Source: an uncultured Bacteroidales bacterium (GTDB lineage Bacteria > Bacteroidota > Bacteroidia > Bacteroidales > Paludibacteraceae). From it: DNA of 64,000 nucleotides. The stretch lies in contig ONBH01000004.1 in the NCBI GenBank assembly GCA_900316005.1, positions 16,619 to 80,618 of the forward strand. The letters run 5' to 3'. Numbering within the stretch: the first letter of the stretch is position 1; the number at the start of each line of letters is the position of its first letter. Shown here in pieces: positions 16,744-24,842 of this stretch. The position numbers and the translations under genes were made by a program. The notes below the pieces were generated by a model. It searched no databases. It saw nothing but the letters and a program-made list of their open reading frames with translations, and was not told where the DNA came from.

Positions 16744-17781
16744 ATGACCATTGCAATCGTAGGCGCTTCGGGCGCTGTAGGACAGGAACTGATGCGCGTG
16801 CTCGATGAGCGCGCGTTTCCTGTAGATAAGCTTCGCCTCTTCGGTTCCGAGCGTAGCGCGGGTACGCATTATACATTCCGCGGCATGGACTGCGTGGTGG
16901 AGCGTCTGGAACATGGCGACCAATTCCGCGGCGTGGATATCGCGTTTGTATCCGCCGGCGGTTCGGTGTCAATGGCGTATGCCGAGGATATAACCCGCTA
17001 CGGGGCGGTGATGATTGATAACTCATCGGCTTTCCGCATGGACGCGGATGTACCCCTGGTGGTACCCGAAGTCAATGCCGCCGATGCCTTAGTTCGCCCG
17101 CGTAACATCATCGCTAACCCCAACTGCACCACCATTCTTATGGTGCTGCCGCTCCGAGCCCTGCAGCAGCTCAGCCCCATACGCCGCGTGCATGTATCGA
17201 CCTATCAGGCTGCATCCGGCGCCGGTGCACAAGCAATGCGCGAATTAGAGGAACAGTACTGCCAAGTCATTAAGGGCGAGCAGGTGACCGTCCGTAAGTT
17301 CCCCTACCAACTGGCGTATAACCTCATTCCGCAGATTGACGTGTTCTGCGACAACGGTTATACCCGCGAGGAGATGAAGATGTACCACGAGACGCGCAAA
17401 ATCATGCATTCCGACCTGTCGGTGAGTGCTATGTGCGTGCGCGTGCCGTCGCTTCGCGCCCATAGCGAGAGCGTGTGGGTAGAGACCGAACGGCCCATCA
17501 GCGTGGCTGAGGCTCGCGAGGCTTTCCGTACTGCACCCGGCTGTGCGCTGATGGATGACCCCGATTGCATCGGCAACGGTCGGACGGACGAACTGCCTTA
17601 TCCCATGCCACTCTTTCTGAGCGGCAGAGATGAGGTGTTCATCGGCCGTATCCGTCAGGACCTGGCTAACCCCAATGGCCTGACATTCTTCCTCGTTGGC
17701 GACCAGATACGCAAGGGAGCGGCTCTCAACGCCGTCCAGATAGCCGAATATTTAAATCACCAAATGGTAAATGGTAAATGA
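16744..17781 (+). CDS. asd: Aspartate-semialdehyde dehydrogenase
   Basis: Reduces aspartyl phosphate to aspartate semialdehyde for lysine/diaminopimelate, threonine and methionine synthesis. The 345-residue protein starts with the NADP-binding loop [10 protein letters not shown], has the catalytic Cys128 in NPNCTT, and a [12 protein letters not shown] segment near 160. The last residues, HQMVNGK, are encoded by an AAATGGT heptamer repeat that also contains the stop codon and candidate starts of the next gene, so the C-terminal tail is probably a repeat-driven extension. Confidence 0.94.
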   Translation: MTIAIVGASGAVGQELMRVLDERAFPVDKLRLFGSERSAGTHYTFRGMDCVVERLEHGDQFRGVDIAFVSAGGSVSMAYAEDITRYGAVMIDNSSAFRMDADVPLVVPEVNAADALVRPRNIIANPNCTTILMVLPLRALQQLSPIRRVHVSTYQAASGAGAQAMRELEEQYCQVIKGEQVTVRKFPYQLAYNLIPQIDVFCDNGYTREEMKMYHETRKIMHSDLSVSAMCVRVPSLRAHSESVWVETERPISVAEAREAFRTAPGCALMDDPDCIGNGRTDELPYPMPLFLSGRDEVFIGRIRQDLANPNGLTFFLVGDQIRKGAALNAVQIAEYLNHQMVNGK

Positions 17782-17790
17782 CCAAATGGT
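17762..17790 (+). repeat. Heptamer repeat across the asd stop / U32 start
   Basis: AAATGGT, AAATGGT, AAATGAC, one extra C, AAATGGT. It contains the asd TGA and two alternative in-frame ATGs of the next gene. Confidence 0.8.
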
Positions 17791-17800
17791 ACCTGAAAAA

Positions 17801-19054
17801 ATGGAACATATCGAAATCATGGCGCCGGTGGGGTCGTGGGAGAGCTTATCGGCTGCTCTGCAAGCAAAAGCAGACAGTATCTACTTCGGCGTGGAGCACC
17901 TAAACATGCGTTCACGCTCGTCGGCTAACTTCACCACCGCCGACCTGCACGAGATCGTACGTCGCTGCCGCGAACAGGGCGTCAAGACCTACCTGACGCT
18001 GAATACCGTTCTCTATCCGGAGGACCTACCCCTCATGCGCGAGATCGTGGATAACGCCCGCGAAGCCGGTCTGGATGCCATCATCGCCTCCGATATAGCA
18101 GCCCTGCAGTATGCCCATAGCCGGGGCGTGGAGGTGCACCTGAGTACCCAACTTAATATCGCCAATACCGAGGCATTGCGTTTCTATGCGCAGTATGCCG
18201 ATGTGGTGGTGCTGGCGCGTGAGCTGAACCTGGAGCAGGTGGCAGCTATCCATCGCGATATCGAGCAGCAACATATCTGCGGCCCCAAGGGCGAACCTAT
18301 TCGCATCGAGATGTTCTGCCACGGCGCGCTTTGCATGGCTGTCAGCGGCAAGTGTTACCTCAGCCTTAATAACCTCAACGCATCTGCCAACCGCGGTGCC
18401 TGCATGCAGATATGCCGGCGCGGCTACATCGTGCACGACAAGGAGTCGGAGATAGAACTGGAGGTGGACAATCAGTATATCATGTCGCCCAAGGACCTGA
18501 AAACCATCCATTTCCTCAATAAGATGCTCGACGCCGGCGTGCGCGTGCTCAAGATTGAGGGTCGTGCACGCGGTGCAGAATATGTCAAGACCGTGGTGGG
18601 TTGCTACAAAGAGGCTGTCGAGGCTTGGCAGCAAGGGCTCTACCGTGATGATGCGGTTATCACGCCGCGTATCGAGGACTGGAACACCCGTCTGAAGACG
18701 GTCTTCAACCGCGGTTTCTGGGACGGCTATTACCTGGGGCAACGCCTTGGTGAATGGACCCACCACTATGGCAGTCAGGCTACGATGAAGAAAGTCTATG
18801 CCGGCCGTTGTACCAATTTCTATAAGAACCTCTCCGTGGCGGAGTTCCACCTGGAGGCACTGCCCGCTATCAACGAGGGTGACCGCCTCTTGGTCACGGG
18901 TGAGACAACCGGTGCTCTGGAAATCCTCGCACACGATCTGCACGACGAGGCAGGCCAACCCGCCCTCACCATTCCGCAAGGCACGCTCTTTGCCGTCCGT
19001 ACGCCCGAACCCATCCGCCGAGGCGACAAGCTCTTCCTCCTCCGCGAAGCGTAA
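17801..19054 (+). CDS. U32 family peptidase (collagenase-like; tRNA hydroxylation family)
   Basis: A 417-residue TIM-barrel-like protein of the U32 family; E. coli members TrhP (tRNA uridine hydroxylation) and RlhA (23S hydroxylation) act in RNA modification rather than proteolysis. Visible: IEIMAPVGSWESLSAAL at the start, IYFGVEHLNMRSR near 26, and the Cys cluster CHGALCMAVSGKCYLS followed by NRGACMQICR near residues 170-205, typical of an Fe-S site. ATGs at 17771 and 17786 are also open but lie in the heptamer repeat; 17801 matches the usual family start. Which RNA it modifies is not evident. Confidence 0.87.
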   Translation: MEHIEIMAPVGSWESLSAALQAKADSIYFGVEHLNMRSRSSANFTTADLHEIVRRCREQGVKTYLTLNTVLYPEDLPLMREIVDNAREAGLDAIIASDIAALQYAHSRGVEVHLSTQLNIANTEALRFYAQYADVVVLARELNLEQVAAIHRDIEQQHICGPKGEPIRIEMFCHGALCMAVSGKCYLSLNNLNASANRGACMQICRRGYIVHDKESEIELEVDNQYIMSPKDLKTIHFLNKMLDAGVRVLKIEGRARGAEYVKTVVGCYKEAVEAWQQGLYRDDAVITPRIEDWNTRLKTVFNRGFWDGYYLGQRLGEWTHHYGSQATMKKVYAGRCTNFYKNLSVAEFHLEALPAINEGDRLLVTGETTGALEILAHDLHDEAGQPALTIPQGTLFAVRTPEPIRRGDKLFLLREA

Positions 19055-19091
19055 GAAGACTTTATGTTCCAACTATTGATATTTCCGCAAA

Positions 19092-19124
19092 AAAATCCCG
19101 TAGGAGTGTTTCCTGCGGGATTTG
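19092..19124. terminator. Bidirectional terminator hairpin
   Basis: AATCCCGTAGGA and TTCCTGCGGGATT pair (one G-U) with A- and T-rich flanks. It lies between the convergent U32 gene and the 19150-19668 gene. Confidence 0.75.
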
Positions 19125-19149
19125 TCGTTATTTATGAGGAATATAAGCC

Positions 19150-19668
19150 TTATTGTTCCTTGCGGTTATGGCGGATAAGAAACATAATCTGCCGCATCCA
19201 GTCCGCTTCCTTCAGCCAGCCCGAGATGGAATAGCCGTACGCTAACTGCCCTTTGTCGGTAAATAGTATCATCTTGAACGGCGTATCCGCCCTGTACATT
19301 TTTTCCAGTTCGCTGTACGGGAAATGGATGCTGTAACGATGAATGTAATTCTTTTTGCTCTTGTCAATAAAGAAGGTTTCAATATTCCTAATCGGGAGCG
19401 TCTGTCGGCTGACAAAATGTATGGAATCTATGGCCAGGATTTCCGGATAATATACACTCATGTTCAGCGTGAGTGTGTCAAACTGGACTCCGTATGTTAC
19501 ATCCAACTGTGCAGCCGGAAGTTTCTGCATGCTGGGCAACTCATACGGCTTGATAAAGAACAGCATGCCGTCGGACAACTGCTGCGTAACATATCTATCC
19601 TCTATTTTGCCGGCAAAAAGCATCAGCGCGCTTACGGTCAGGGCAAGTGTTAAAATTGTTTTTTTCAT
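19150..19668 (-). CDS. Uncharacterised exported protein
   Basis: A 172-residue protein with a cleavable signal peptide (MKKTILTLALTVSALMLFAG, cleavage near residue 20) and no lipobox Cys. The body is beta-rich with aromatic residues (DVTYGVQFDTLTLNMSVYY near 55). It contains the motif DKGQLAYGYSISGWLKEADWMRQ near the end. I recognise no family. The ATG at 19668 starts the signal peptide. A terminator-like hairpin separates it from the TRL-like gene upstream, so it may be expressed by read-through or from its own weak promoter. Confidence 0.65.
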   Translation of the reverse strand: MKKTILTLALTVSALMLFAGKIEDRYVTQQLSDGMLFFIKPYELPSMQKLPAAQLDVTYGVQFDTLTLNMSVYYPEILAIDSIHFVSRQTLPIRNIETFFIDKSKKNYIHRYSIHFPYSELEKMYRADTPFKMILFTDKGQLAYGYSISGWLKEADWMRQIMFLIRHNRKEQ

Positions 19669-19686
19669 TGCTATAATAAAAAAACA

Positions 19687-19710
19687 GGGGCACACGAACG
19701 AATGTGCCCC
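19687..19710 (-). terminator. Terminator after the TRL-like lipoprotein gene
   Basis: GGGGCACA pairs with TGTGCCCC around an 8-base loop; on the minus strand it is followed by a CTGTTTTTTT tract. It sits between two minus-strand genes. Confidence 0.78.
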
Positions 19711-19720
19711 TTGGGTTTGA

Positions 19721-20032
19721 TTACTCGCCGTAAACGAAATACTCGTACTTTGTGAATAGACTCAGAACACTCAGGGTCTTGCGGTCAACGTGGCTGATTT
19801 TCGTGATGCCGCCGTTCTTGGCTGCCGCGTTGATACCACCATCACCCACAGCTACTATTCCCAGTACACTAACGCACGTGGCTGTGCCTACTTTCTGGCC
19901 TAAGGCATTGGAGGTTACTGCTACAGGCTGAATGTCACCATCATAGATAAGACCAACCATACCGAGTGAACTGCAGCTGGTCATCGCAATGGCCATAACA
20001 GCTACACAAAGAATCATTAATACTTTTTTCAT
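19721..20032 (-). CDS. TRL-like family lipoprotein
   Basis: A 103-residue lipoprotein (MTSC lipobox, Cys near residue 20). It contains GLIYDGDIQPVAVTSNALGQKVGTATCVSVLGIVAVGDGGINAAAKNGGI-type sequence, the glycine-rich signature of the TRL family (named from a protein coded near tRNA-Leu in Leptospira), followed by ITKISHVDRKTLSVLSLFTKYEYFVYG. Function in the family is unknown. No good -33/-7 pair was seen immediately upstream; it may lie on the same transcript as the structured RNA at 20220-20600. Confidence 0.82.
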   Translation of the reverse strand: MKKVLMILCVAVMAIAMTSCSSLGMVGLIYDGDIQPVAVTSNALGQKVGTATCVSVLGIVAVGDGGINAAAKNGGITKISHVDRKTLSVLSLFTKYEYFVYGE

Positions 20033-20219
20033 TTGTTTAAATTTTTTGTTTGGTTGTCTCCCTCAACCGTAAGTATTCCTATAGAAGCGCAGGAGAATTG
20101 TATGTCACCCGTCATTCGACAGTTACGAGAAACATTGCAATCACCCTTGCGGCGTTCGGATTGCCATCATTCTACTCTGTCCGAATCAACTGATGAAGGC
20201 ATACAAACGCTTTTATGGG

Positions 20220-20600
20220 TTCGCGTTAACATAAAAACGCGGATTCCTTTTCTTGCTTATCCGCTTCTTGAGGTCCTAGGAAAACCTATCTTGTCGAATA
20301 AGCAATGCAGAAACCCACGCTGTGTATATAGGCACACGCGCATACCAATACAGCATACGCGGGCGTAAAAATATACACCCATGAGCATCTACTACTGCCT
20401 TGCTTTCGAACAAGATCTCTTCTTTGAAGTTTCCTAGGTTTCAAGAAGTCGAAAACAAGCGTTAGTAAACGCCTTTAATTATGTCCGCCAAACTTCTGAC
20501 CACAGTCTTTGTTAGAGTTTATCTCACTAACGCCTTCTGTCATCAGACGTTCAACTACAAACCCATCCCTATAGCAAAATTGACCCCGGCGTGAGTTTGT
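20220..20600 (-). ncRNA. Structured non-coding RNA, 6S-RNA-like rod
   Basis: A Bacteroidota promoter starts minus-strand transcription near 20600. The RNA holds a long irregular hairpin of about 208 nt (20252-20459): CTTCTTGA pairs with TCAAGAAG, CCTAGGAAAC with its complement, ATCTTGT-CGAA-AGCAA-GCAG with the opposite arm, then GTGTATAT/ATATACAC and CGCGTATGC/GTATGCGCG near the loop. Small side hairpins (GCGTT-loop-AACGC) flank the base. A rod of about 200 nt with internal loops and its own promoter fits 6S RNA or a similar Bacteroidales RNA. No ORF fits. The 5' portion (20460-20600) has further small hairpins. Exact ends are uncertain. Confidence 0.55.
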
Positions 20601-20605
20601 GTCTG

Positions 20606-20636
20606 CAAAGGTACTACTTTTTTTAGAATTATGCAA
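20606..20636 (-). promoter_or_regulatory. Promoter of the 6S-like RNA
   Basis: On the minus strand TTGC at 20636 is followed after 23 bases by TACCTTTG (20613-20606). Confidence 0.75.
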
Positions 20637-20716
20637 AAAATTATGCGCAATTATGGGATTTTTCTGCATTTTTGCAGGCAAAATGTTGGAAAAACAGGTC
20701 GATTGACACAAAAAAT

Positions 20717-20747
20717 TTGCATATGTGCGAACTTTGTTGTACCTTTG
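20717..20747 (+). promoter_or_regulatory. Palindromic -33 promoter before the 21006 gene
   Basis: TTGC at 20717 in ATTTGCATATGTGCGA; TACCTTTG at 20740-20747. The leader to the ATG is about 250 bases, unusually long, and contains an 11-base tandem repeat. Confidence 0.75.
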
Positions 20748-20893
20748 CAATCCAAAATAACGCAACTTGTTTGCAACACTTTATATTTTTATATGTAACA
20801 GCATATTTATTTTTTTGTAGCACTTTATATATTTTATGTGCAAGTTACCACTCAAATATCATTCCCAAACACGCTCGCGAAAGCAGATATTTA

Positions 20894-20937
20894 CGACGGT
20901 CGAACGACAGTCGAACGACGGTCAAACGACAGTCAAG
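20894..20937 (+). repeat. 11-base tandem repeat in a long leader
   Basis: Four units: CGACGGTCGAA, CGACAGTCGAA, CGACGGTCAAA, CGACAGTCAAG. The rest of 20748-21005 is A/T-rich with a GCAC...GTGC hairpin near 20818-20840 and no gene. Confidence 0.85.
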
Positions 20938-21005
20938 TACAATATATGCCCTCTCACGAACCCCTATAGATATCCCTTGTTTTACCCTAAAAAACACCTG
21001 AATTT

Positions 21006-21359
21006 ATGTCACAAGTTTTCCCATCTGCTTCCATTGATGAAATTCATGGAAAACCCTATGGTCGTTGCCGCGGCTATTTCTATCAGTCCAAACGAACCGG
21101 CAAAACCTTCTACCGCGAACGCGTAGAGGATTACCAGCAGCATCAGTCTCCGCGTCAGAAATGGAACTCGGCCGCTTTCAAGGCTGCCAACACCCAACTC
21201 AAGCAAATCCTCAACAATCCGGAAGCAAAGGCACGCCTTCTCCGTGATTACGAATCCGCTGGACACATTGCCTCTAACGGCAAATCCTATTCCACCCTAC
21301 GTGCCTGGATTTTCAACTCGCTTATTTACGATTACAAACAAGCTCATCCTTTTGAATAG
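21006..21359 (+). CDS. Uncharacterised small basic protein
   Basis: A 117-residue protein, basic and rich in Tyr, Gln and Arg, with no signal peptide or membrane segment. Early residues YGRCRGYFYQSKRTGKTFYRERVEDY suggest a small compact fold; the rest is helical (AFKAANTQLKQILNNPEAKARLLRDY). I recognise no family, though similar proteins feel common in Bacteroidales. It has its own promoter and a long leader with tandem repeats, and a good terminator follows at 21371. Confidence 0.7.
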   Translation: MSQVFPSASIDEIHGKPYGRCRGYFYQSKRTGKTFYRERVEDYQQHQSPRQKWNSAAFKAANTQLKQILNNPEAKARLLRDYESAGHIASNGKSYSTLRAWIFNSLIYDYKQAHPFE

Positions 21360-21370
21360 GATAAAAATTA

Positions 21371-21401
21371 AATCAGGTGGCCTTTGAGGGGTCACCTGAT
21401 T
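21371..21401. terminator. Bidirectional terminator
   Basis: AATCAGGTG and CACCTGATT pair around a 13-base loop, between the convergent 21006 gene and htrA. Confidence 0.8.
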
Positions 21402-21428
21402 GTAGTATATACCTATTCCTTATTTTCT

Positions 21429-22913
21429 TTACTCGGCCAAATCGATGGCGAAGTAGCGGATGCGGCCTTGAGGTGTGCAGCCGGTGATGAATAGTACGCG
21501 GTCGCGTTCGGGGGCTGCAGAAGCATGGCGGACTACATCGTTCAGGTCCTCCTCCGTACGGATAGAACGGTTGTTGGCCTTCAGGATGATGAAGTCGGTG
21601 GGTATGCCGGCACTCTTCAGTTTGCCGTTTTTGAGGTTCTTAACTTGCAAGCCGTAGTTGATACCCAGTTGTGCCTTCTGCTTGTCGCTGAGTTCCTCAA
21701 ACGTAGCGCCTAAGACGGATGCTTTGTCCTCGGGTGAGATGAATCCGGTACCGCCTTCGCGATTCGTCAGCGTGGCGCGGACGGTCATCTTCTTGCCGTC
21801 GCGGAGTAGGGTTATCAACACTTGGTCGCCCGGACGGTGGCGTGCTACCTGTTCCTGCAGGTCTGTTCCGGTCTTGATGGCTGAATCGTCAATCTTGGTG
21901 ATGACGTCACCTGCCTTGATGCCTGCTTTCTCGGCAGCACCGTCTTCTACGACCATCTCCACGTATGCGCCTTGCAGGGTGGTCAGTTTCTTCTCTTTCT
22001 GCAACTCTGATGTTATCTCGCGCATCTGTACGCCGAGGATGGCGCGTTGTACAGTGCCGTACTGGCGTATATCGCTGACTACTTTCTGCACGATGCTGGT
22101 AGGCACGGCAAAGCTGTAGCCGGAATACGAACCTGTTTGCGAAGCGATGGCGGTGTTGATGCCGACCAGTTCACCGCGTGTGTTGACCAGCGCACCGCCC
22201 GAGTTGCCGGGATTGACGGCTGCATCGGTCTGGATGAACGACTCAATCTTCATGTCGGCATTGAGGATGTTGATATTACGCGCCTTGGCGGAAACGATAC
22301 CCGCGGTGACAGTAGATGTCAGGTTGAAGGGGTTGCCGACCGCCAGTACCCATTCGCCCACGCGCAGAGCATCTGAGTTACCCATGAGGATAACGGGCAG
22401 ACCGGTCTCGTCTATCTTCAGCAGCGCGATATCGGTGGTAGGGTCTGTTCCGACAAGGGTAGCGGTGTATTCGCGTTTGTCGTTCAGCACCACCTGTATC
22501 TGTTCGGCGTGGTCGATGACGTGGTTGTTGGTAACGATATATCCGTCCTCGGAGATGATCACGCCCGAGCCGGAAGCTTGCTGAGCCGGTGTCTCGTAGG
22601 TCTGACCCGGACGACCGAAGAAGAACTCAAAGAAGGGGTCGACCCGCTGTTGGGAGGCTTGGCTGCGGTAGGTTGTTTTGACGTGCACCACGGCGTTGAC
22701 GGATAGTTCGGCGGCATTGGTAAAGTCGGTCTCGCCTGCCTGCGGCAGCGATGCAAAACGGCTGTAGGCGGCGGGTGTGGCAACGGAGTCGTGTCCGGCG
22801 GCGGCGAGTGTGGGTTGATAGGGGTTGGTGTAATGCACTACGGTGAGTGTGGTGGCGGCACTGACCGCTGCTACGAGCAGCAGTATGCCCAGATTCTTCA
22901 GTAGATTTTTCAT
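21429..22913 (-). CDS. Periplasmic serine protease, Do/HtrA family
   Basis: Degrades or refolds misfolded envelope proteins. From the ATG at 22913 the protein has 494 residues: a signal or anchor segment (about 8-28), a trypsin-like domain with the triad His131 (VTNNHVID), Asp161 (TTDIALLKID) and Ser238 (NPGNSGGAL), then two PDZ-like regions (about 300-385 and 400-490). Length fits DegP/DegQ-type proteins. ATGs at 22925 and 22937 are also open; the chosen start gives the typical signal sequence. A unique DegP/DegQ label is not justified. Confidence 0.92.
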   Translation of the reverse strand: MKNLLKNLGILLLVAAVSAATTLTVVHYTNPYQPTLAAAGHDSVATPAAYSRFASLPQAGETDFTNAAELSVNAVVHVKTTYRSQASQQRVDPFFEFFFGRPGQTYETPAQQASGSGVIISEDGYIVTNNHVIDHAEQIQVVLNDKREYTATLVGTDPTTDIALLKIDETGLPVILMGNSDALRVGEWVLAVGNPFNLTSTVTAGIVSAKARNINILNADMKIESFIQTDAAVNPGNSGGALVNTRGELVGINTAIASQTGSYSGYSFAVPTSIVQKVVSDIRQYGTVQRAILGVQMREITSELQKEKKLTTLQGAYVEMVVEDGAAEKAGIKAGDVITKIDDSAIKTGTDLQEQVARHRPGDQVLITLLRDGKKMTVRATLTNREGGTGFISPEDKASVLGATFEELSDKQKAQLGINYGLQVKNLKNGKLKSAGIPTDFIILKANNRSIRTEEDLNDVVRHASAAPERDRVLFITGCTPQGRIRYFAIDLAE

Positions 22914-22999
22914 AGCTTTTTCCATAAATTGATTCATTCGCTCGTATCTATTGCAAACTCCGTGCCAAAGTGAAAAAGATAATTTTTCTTCTCATCCAT

Positions 23000-23030
23000 T
23001 TGCATATATGCAAAAAATTTTGTACTTTTG
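23000..23030 (+). promoter_or_regulatory. Palindromic -33 promoter, nearly leaderless gene
   Basis: TTGC at 23000 within TTTGCATATATGCAA and TACTTTTG at 23023-23030. The ATG at 23040 is only nine bases after the -7 box, so the mRNA would have almost no leader. Confidence 0.75.
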
Positions 23031-23039
23031 CACCCGATT

Positions 23040-23510
23040 ATGAAAATGAAGTATCTGTATATCCTCATTTGTGTTCTGGCGGCGGGCATTTTGTGGCCTC
23101 TGCAGGCTAAGAATAAGAAATCGGTCAAACCCGCACAGGACAAGGTCTATCTCGTCGTGAACGCGCTGACGACAACCTACGACTATACCGCGCTTCGCGG
23201 AACGCTCACGGCCGAGTTGACCCGGAGCGGCTATACCTTGGTACGTTCGGCGCAAGAGGCTGACTGGACGGTGCAGGTCACGGGATTGGTGGGTACGACG
23301 CGTATGACCGAGTTTGGCAATGCTTCGTTCTACACCGGCGAAGTGAACACCACCATCATTATCGACCGCGGCGCATTCGCCGCGCGCCTCTATGAGACCA
23401 CCCTGACCGAGCTGGGCAAGAGTCCGCTGGGATTCGATGAAGCCGTCGTTGAGGCCTACCAAGTACTGGCTCCCAAGATATGTCAAACCTTATTGCAATA
23501 CCTGAAATAA
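23040..23510 (+). CDS. Uncharacterised exported protein paired with a CsgG-like protein
   Basis: A 156-residue protein with a signal peptide (MKMKYLYILICVLAAGILWPLQA). The mature part has an alternating pattern (YTLVRSAQEADWTVQVTGLVGTT) similar to small periplasmic proteins that accompany CsgG/LpoB-like proteins. It overlaps the next gene by one base (TAATG), so the two are translationally coupled and likely work together. ATG at 23040 or 23046 is possible. I do not recognise a named family. Confidence 0.7.
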   Translation: MKMKYLYILICVLAAGILWPLQAKNKKSVKPAQDKVYLVVNALTTTYDYTALRGTLTAELTRSGYTLVRSAQEADWTVQVTGLVGTTRMTEFGNASFYTGEVNTTIIIDRGAFAARLYETTLTELGKSPLGFDEAVVEAYQVLAPKICQTLLQYLK

Positions 23511-24526
23511 TGAGAAAGTTCCTTCTTTTCCTCAGCCTGCTGCTGCCGCTGATGGTCATGGCGGACCGCAAGCCCAAGACTATCGCACCCGAAGTCAAGA
23601 AAGTTGCTATTCTGGAGACTGTCGATAAGACCGGTCAGGTCTCGTATGCCCACAAACTGATGCTTCGTACCAGTCTGGCGAAAGCCATTACCGAGGCGGA
23701 AGGCTACGAGGGCTACGACCGCACGGACTTGGATGCACTCTTGGGCGAACAGACATTCCAGCGTACGGGTATGGTGACCAGCGACCAAATCAAGCGGGTG
23801 GGCGAACTGACCGGTGCGCAGTATGTGTTGGTGGCTGAGGCAGTCATGGTAGACTCGGCTACGATATTCGCTTCCGCGAAAATCATCGATGTAGAAACGG
23901 CGCAGACCATCAAGGCCGAAACCCAACTCATGAGCGCTACGCCGCAGGATATTCAGGTAGGCTGTACTTCCTTGGCGGGCAACCTGTTAGGTATTTCACT
24001 CAAGGCCGCTATCACGCAGGCGGCCAATACCCCTTCTGCTGCTCAAAAGCCTGCCGCTCCGGCAGCAACTACGCCTGCGGAAGCCACGCCCCAACCGGCT
24101 CCTAAACCGAAATCCAAAGCCCTTGTCACATGGGAATGGCCTGCCGATTGCTCTGTAACGGTCAATCGTTGCTACGTGGCTAACGGTCGCCTGTATATCG
24201 ATCTGCGCTTTACGAATAACGCCGGTGAGGACTTCAAATATTATATGGCATCCTCTTATATCAAGGTCTATGACTCCGACGGCGGCTGTATCGAAGGAAG
24301 CAGTTCACAGAAGAATACCATCCTTTGGGTAAAAGGCAAGCAAGTGGCGGTGGATAACAGTTACATCCCGTCCGAGGTGACGATTCCGGTAGTGTATGCC
24401 GTCAATAACTTCACGAGTAAGTCGAATCTCATCTCACTCTGTGAGATAACCATTTCCCACGGCACCGTTTACGGTATGTACCGCAACTACAAACTGAGAA
24501 TCAAGAACCTTCCCATCGAAAGATAG
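23510..24526 (+). CDS. CsgG/LpoB-like exported protein
   Basis: A 338-residue secreted protein: signal peptide (RKFLLFLSLLLPLMVMA), a CsgG-like N-terminal domain (about 22-175; KKVAILETVDKTGQVSYAHKLMLR and the TGAQYVLVAEAVMVDSATIFASAKIIDVETAQTI strand-helix pattern), a Pro/Ala-rich linker (about 180-212), and a C-terminal beta domain of unknown type. CsgG-like domains occur in curli export and in cell-wall synthase regulators (LpoB); neither csg nor PBP1 genes are adjacent, so the role is open. The ATG overlaps the preceding stop by one base. Confidence 0.75.
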   Translation: MRKFLLFLSLLLPLMVMADRKPKTIAPEVKKVAILETVDKTGQVSYAHKLMLRTSLAKAITEAEGYEGYDRTDLDALLGEQTFQRTGMVTSDQIKRVGELTGAQYVLVAEAVMVDSATIFASAKIIDVETAQTIKAETQLMSATPQDIQVGCTSLAGNLLGISLKAAITQAANTPSAAQKPAAPAATTPAEATPQPAPKPKSKALVTWEWPADCSVTVNRCYVANGRLYIDLRFTNNAGEDFKYYMASSYIKVYDSDGGCIEGSSSQKNTILWVKGKQVAVDNSYIPSEVTIPVVYAVNNFTSKSNLISLCEITISHGTVYGMYRNYKLRIKNLPIER

Positions 24527-24542
24527 TCCGATATCATTAATC

Positions 24543-24640
24543 GGGGCTCCCGGCGAAACTTGTTTCGTTGGGGAAAAGGAGGAAGGTCTAGGTCTCTTTA
24601 TGCCGTTGGAGACGGCATCCGATAGACCAAGATCAGCATT
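24543..24640 (+). repeat. Structured repeat, copy E2a
   Basis: Stem 1: TCCCGGCGAAAC with GTTTCGTTGGGGA, loop TT. Linker AAAAGGAGGAAG. Stem 2: GGTCT-A-GGTCT with AGACC-A-AGATC, inner hairpin ATGCCGT-TGGAG-ACGGCAT. Confidence 0.87.
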
Positions 24641-24737
24641 CGGGGCCCCCGGCGAAACTTGTTTCGTTGGGGAAAAGGAGGAAGGTCTCTGACTTTTTAT
24701 GTCGCTGTATGCGACATCTGTAGTCTGAGATCACAAT
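24641..24737 (+). repeat. Structured repeat, copy E2b
   Basis: Stem 1 as E2a with CCCC/GGGG. Same purine linker. Stem 2 differs but still pairs: GGTCTC with GAGATC, GACT with AGTC, and inner hairpin ATGTCGC-TGTAT-GCGACAT in place of ATGCCGT/ACGGCAT. Confidence 0.87.
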
Positions 24738-24841
24738 TCGGGTCCCCAAAAAGCTCAGTATGAGGTTTTTGGGAAAAGGAGGAAGGTCTTGGTCTCTTTA
24801 TGCCGTTGGAGACGGCATCCGATAGACCTAGACCTTCCGAC
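24738..24841 (+). repeat. Structured repeat, copy E2c (abuts tmRNA 3' end)
   Basis: Stem 1 is the E1 type: CCCCAAAAA with TTTTTGGG and CTCA/TGAG. Stem 2 is the E2a type with a perfect GGTCT-T-GGTCT / AGACC-T-AGACC outer helix. Read on the minus strand, its hairpin follows the tmRNA 3' end by one or two bases and is followed by a pyrimidine tract, so it could also terminate ssrA. Confidence 0.85.
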
Positions 24842-24842
24842 G

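Noticed and set aside
20220..20600. RNase P RNA
   Set aside because: The conserved GAGGAAAGTCC core and the matching 3' core of RNase P RNA are not found; a single long rod fits 6S-like RNA better.
20475..20765. Minus-strand open frame of 96 codons
   Set aside because: It runs through two promoters (one on each strand) and the 5' part of the structured RNA, and its composition is not protein-like.
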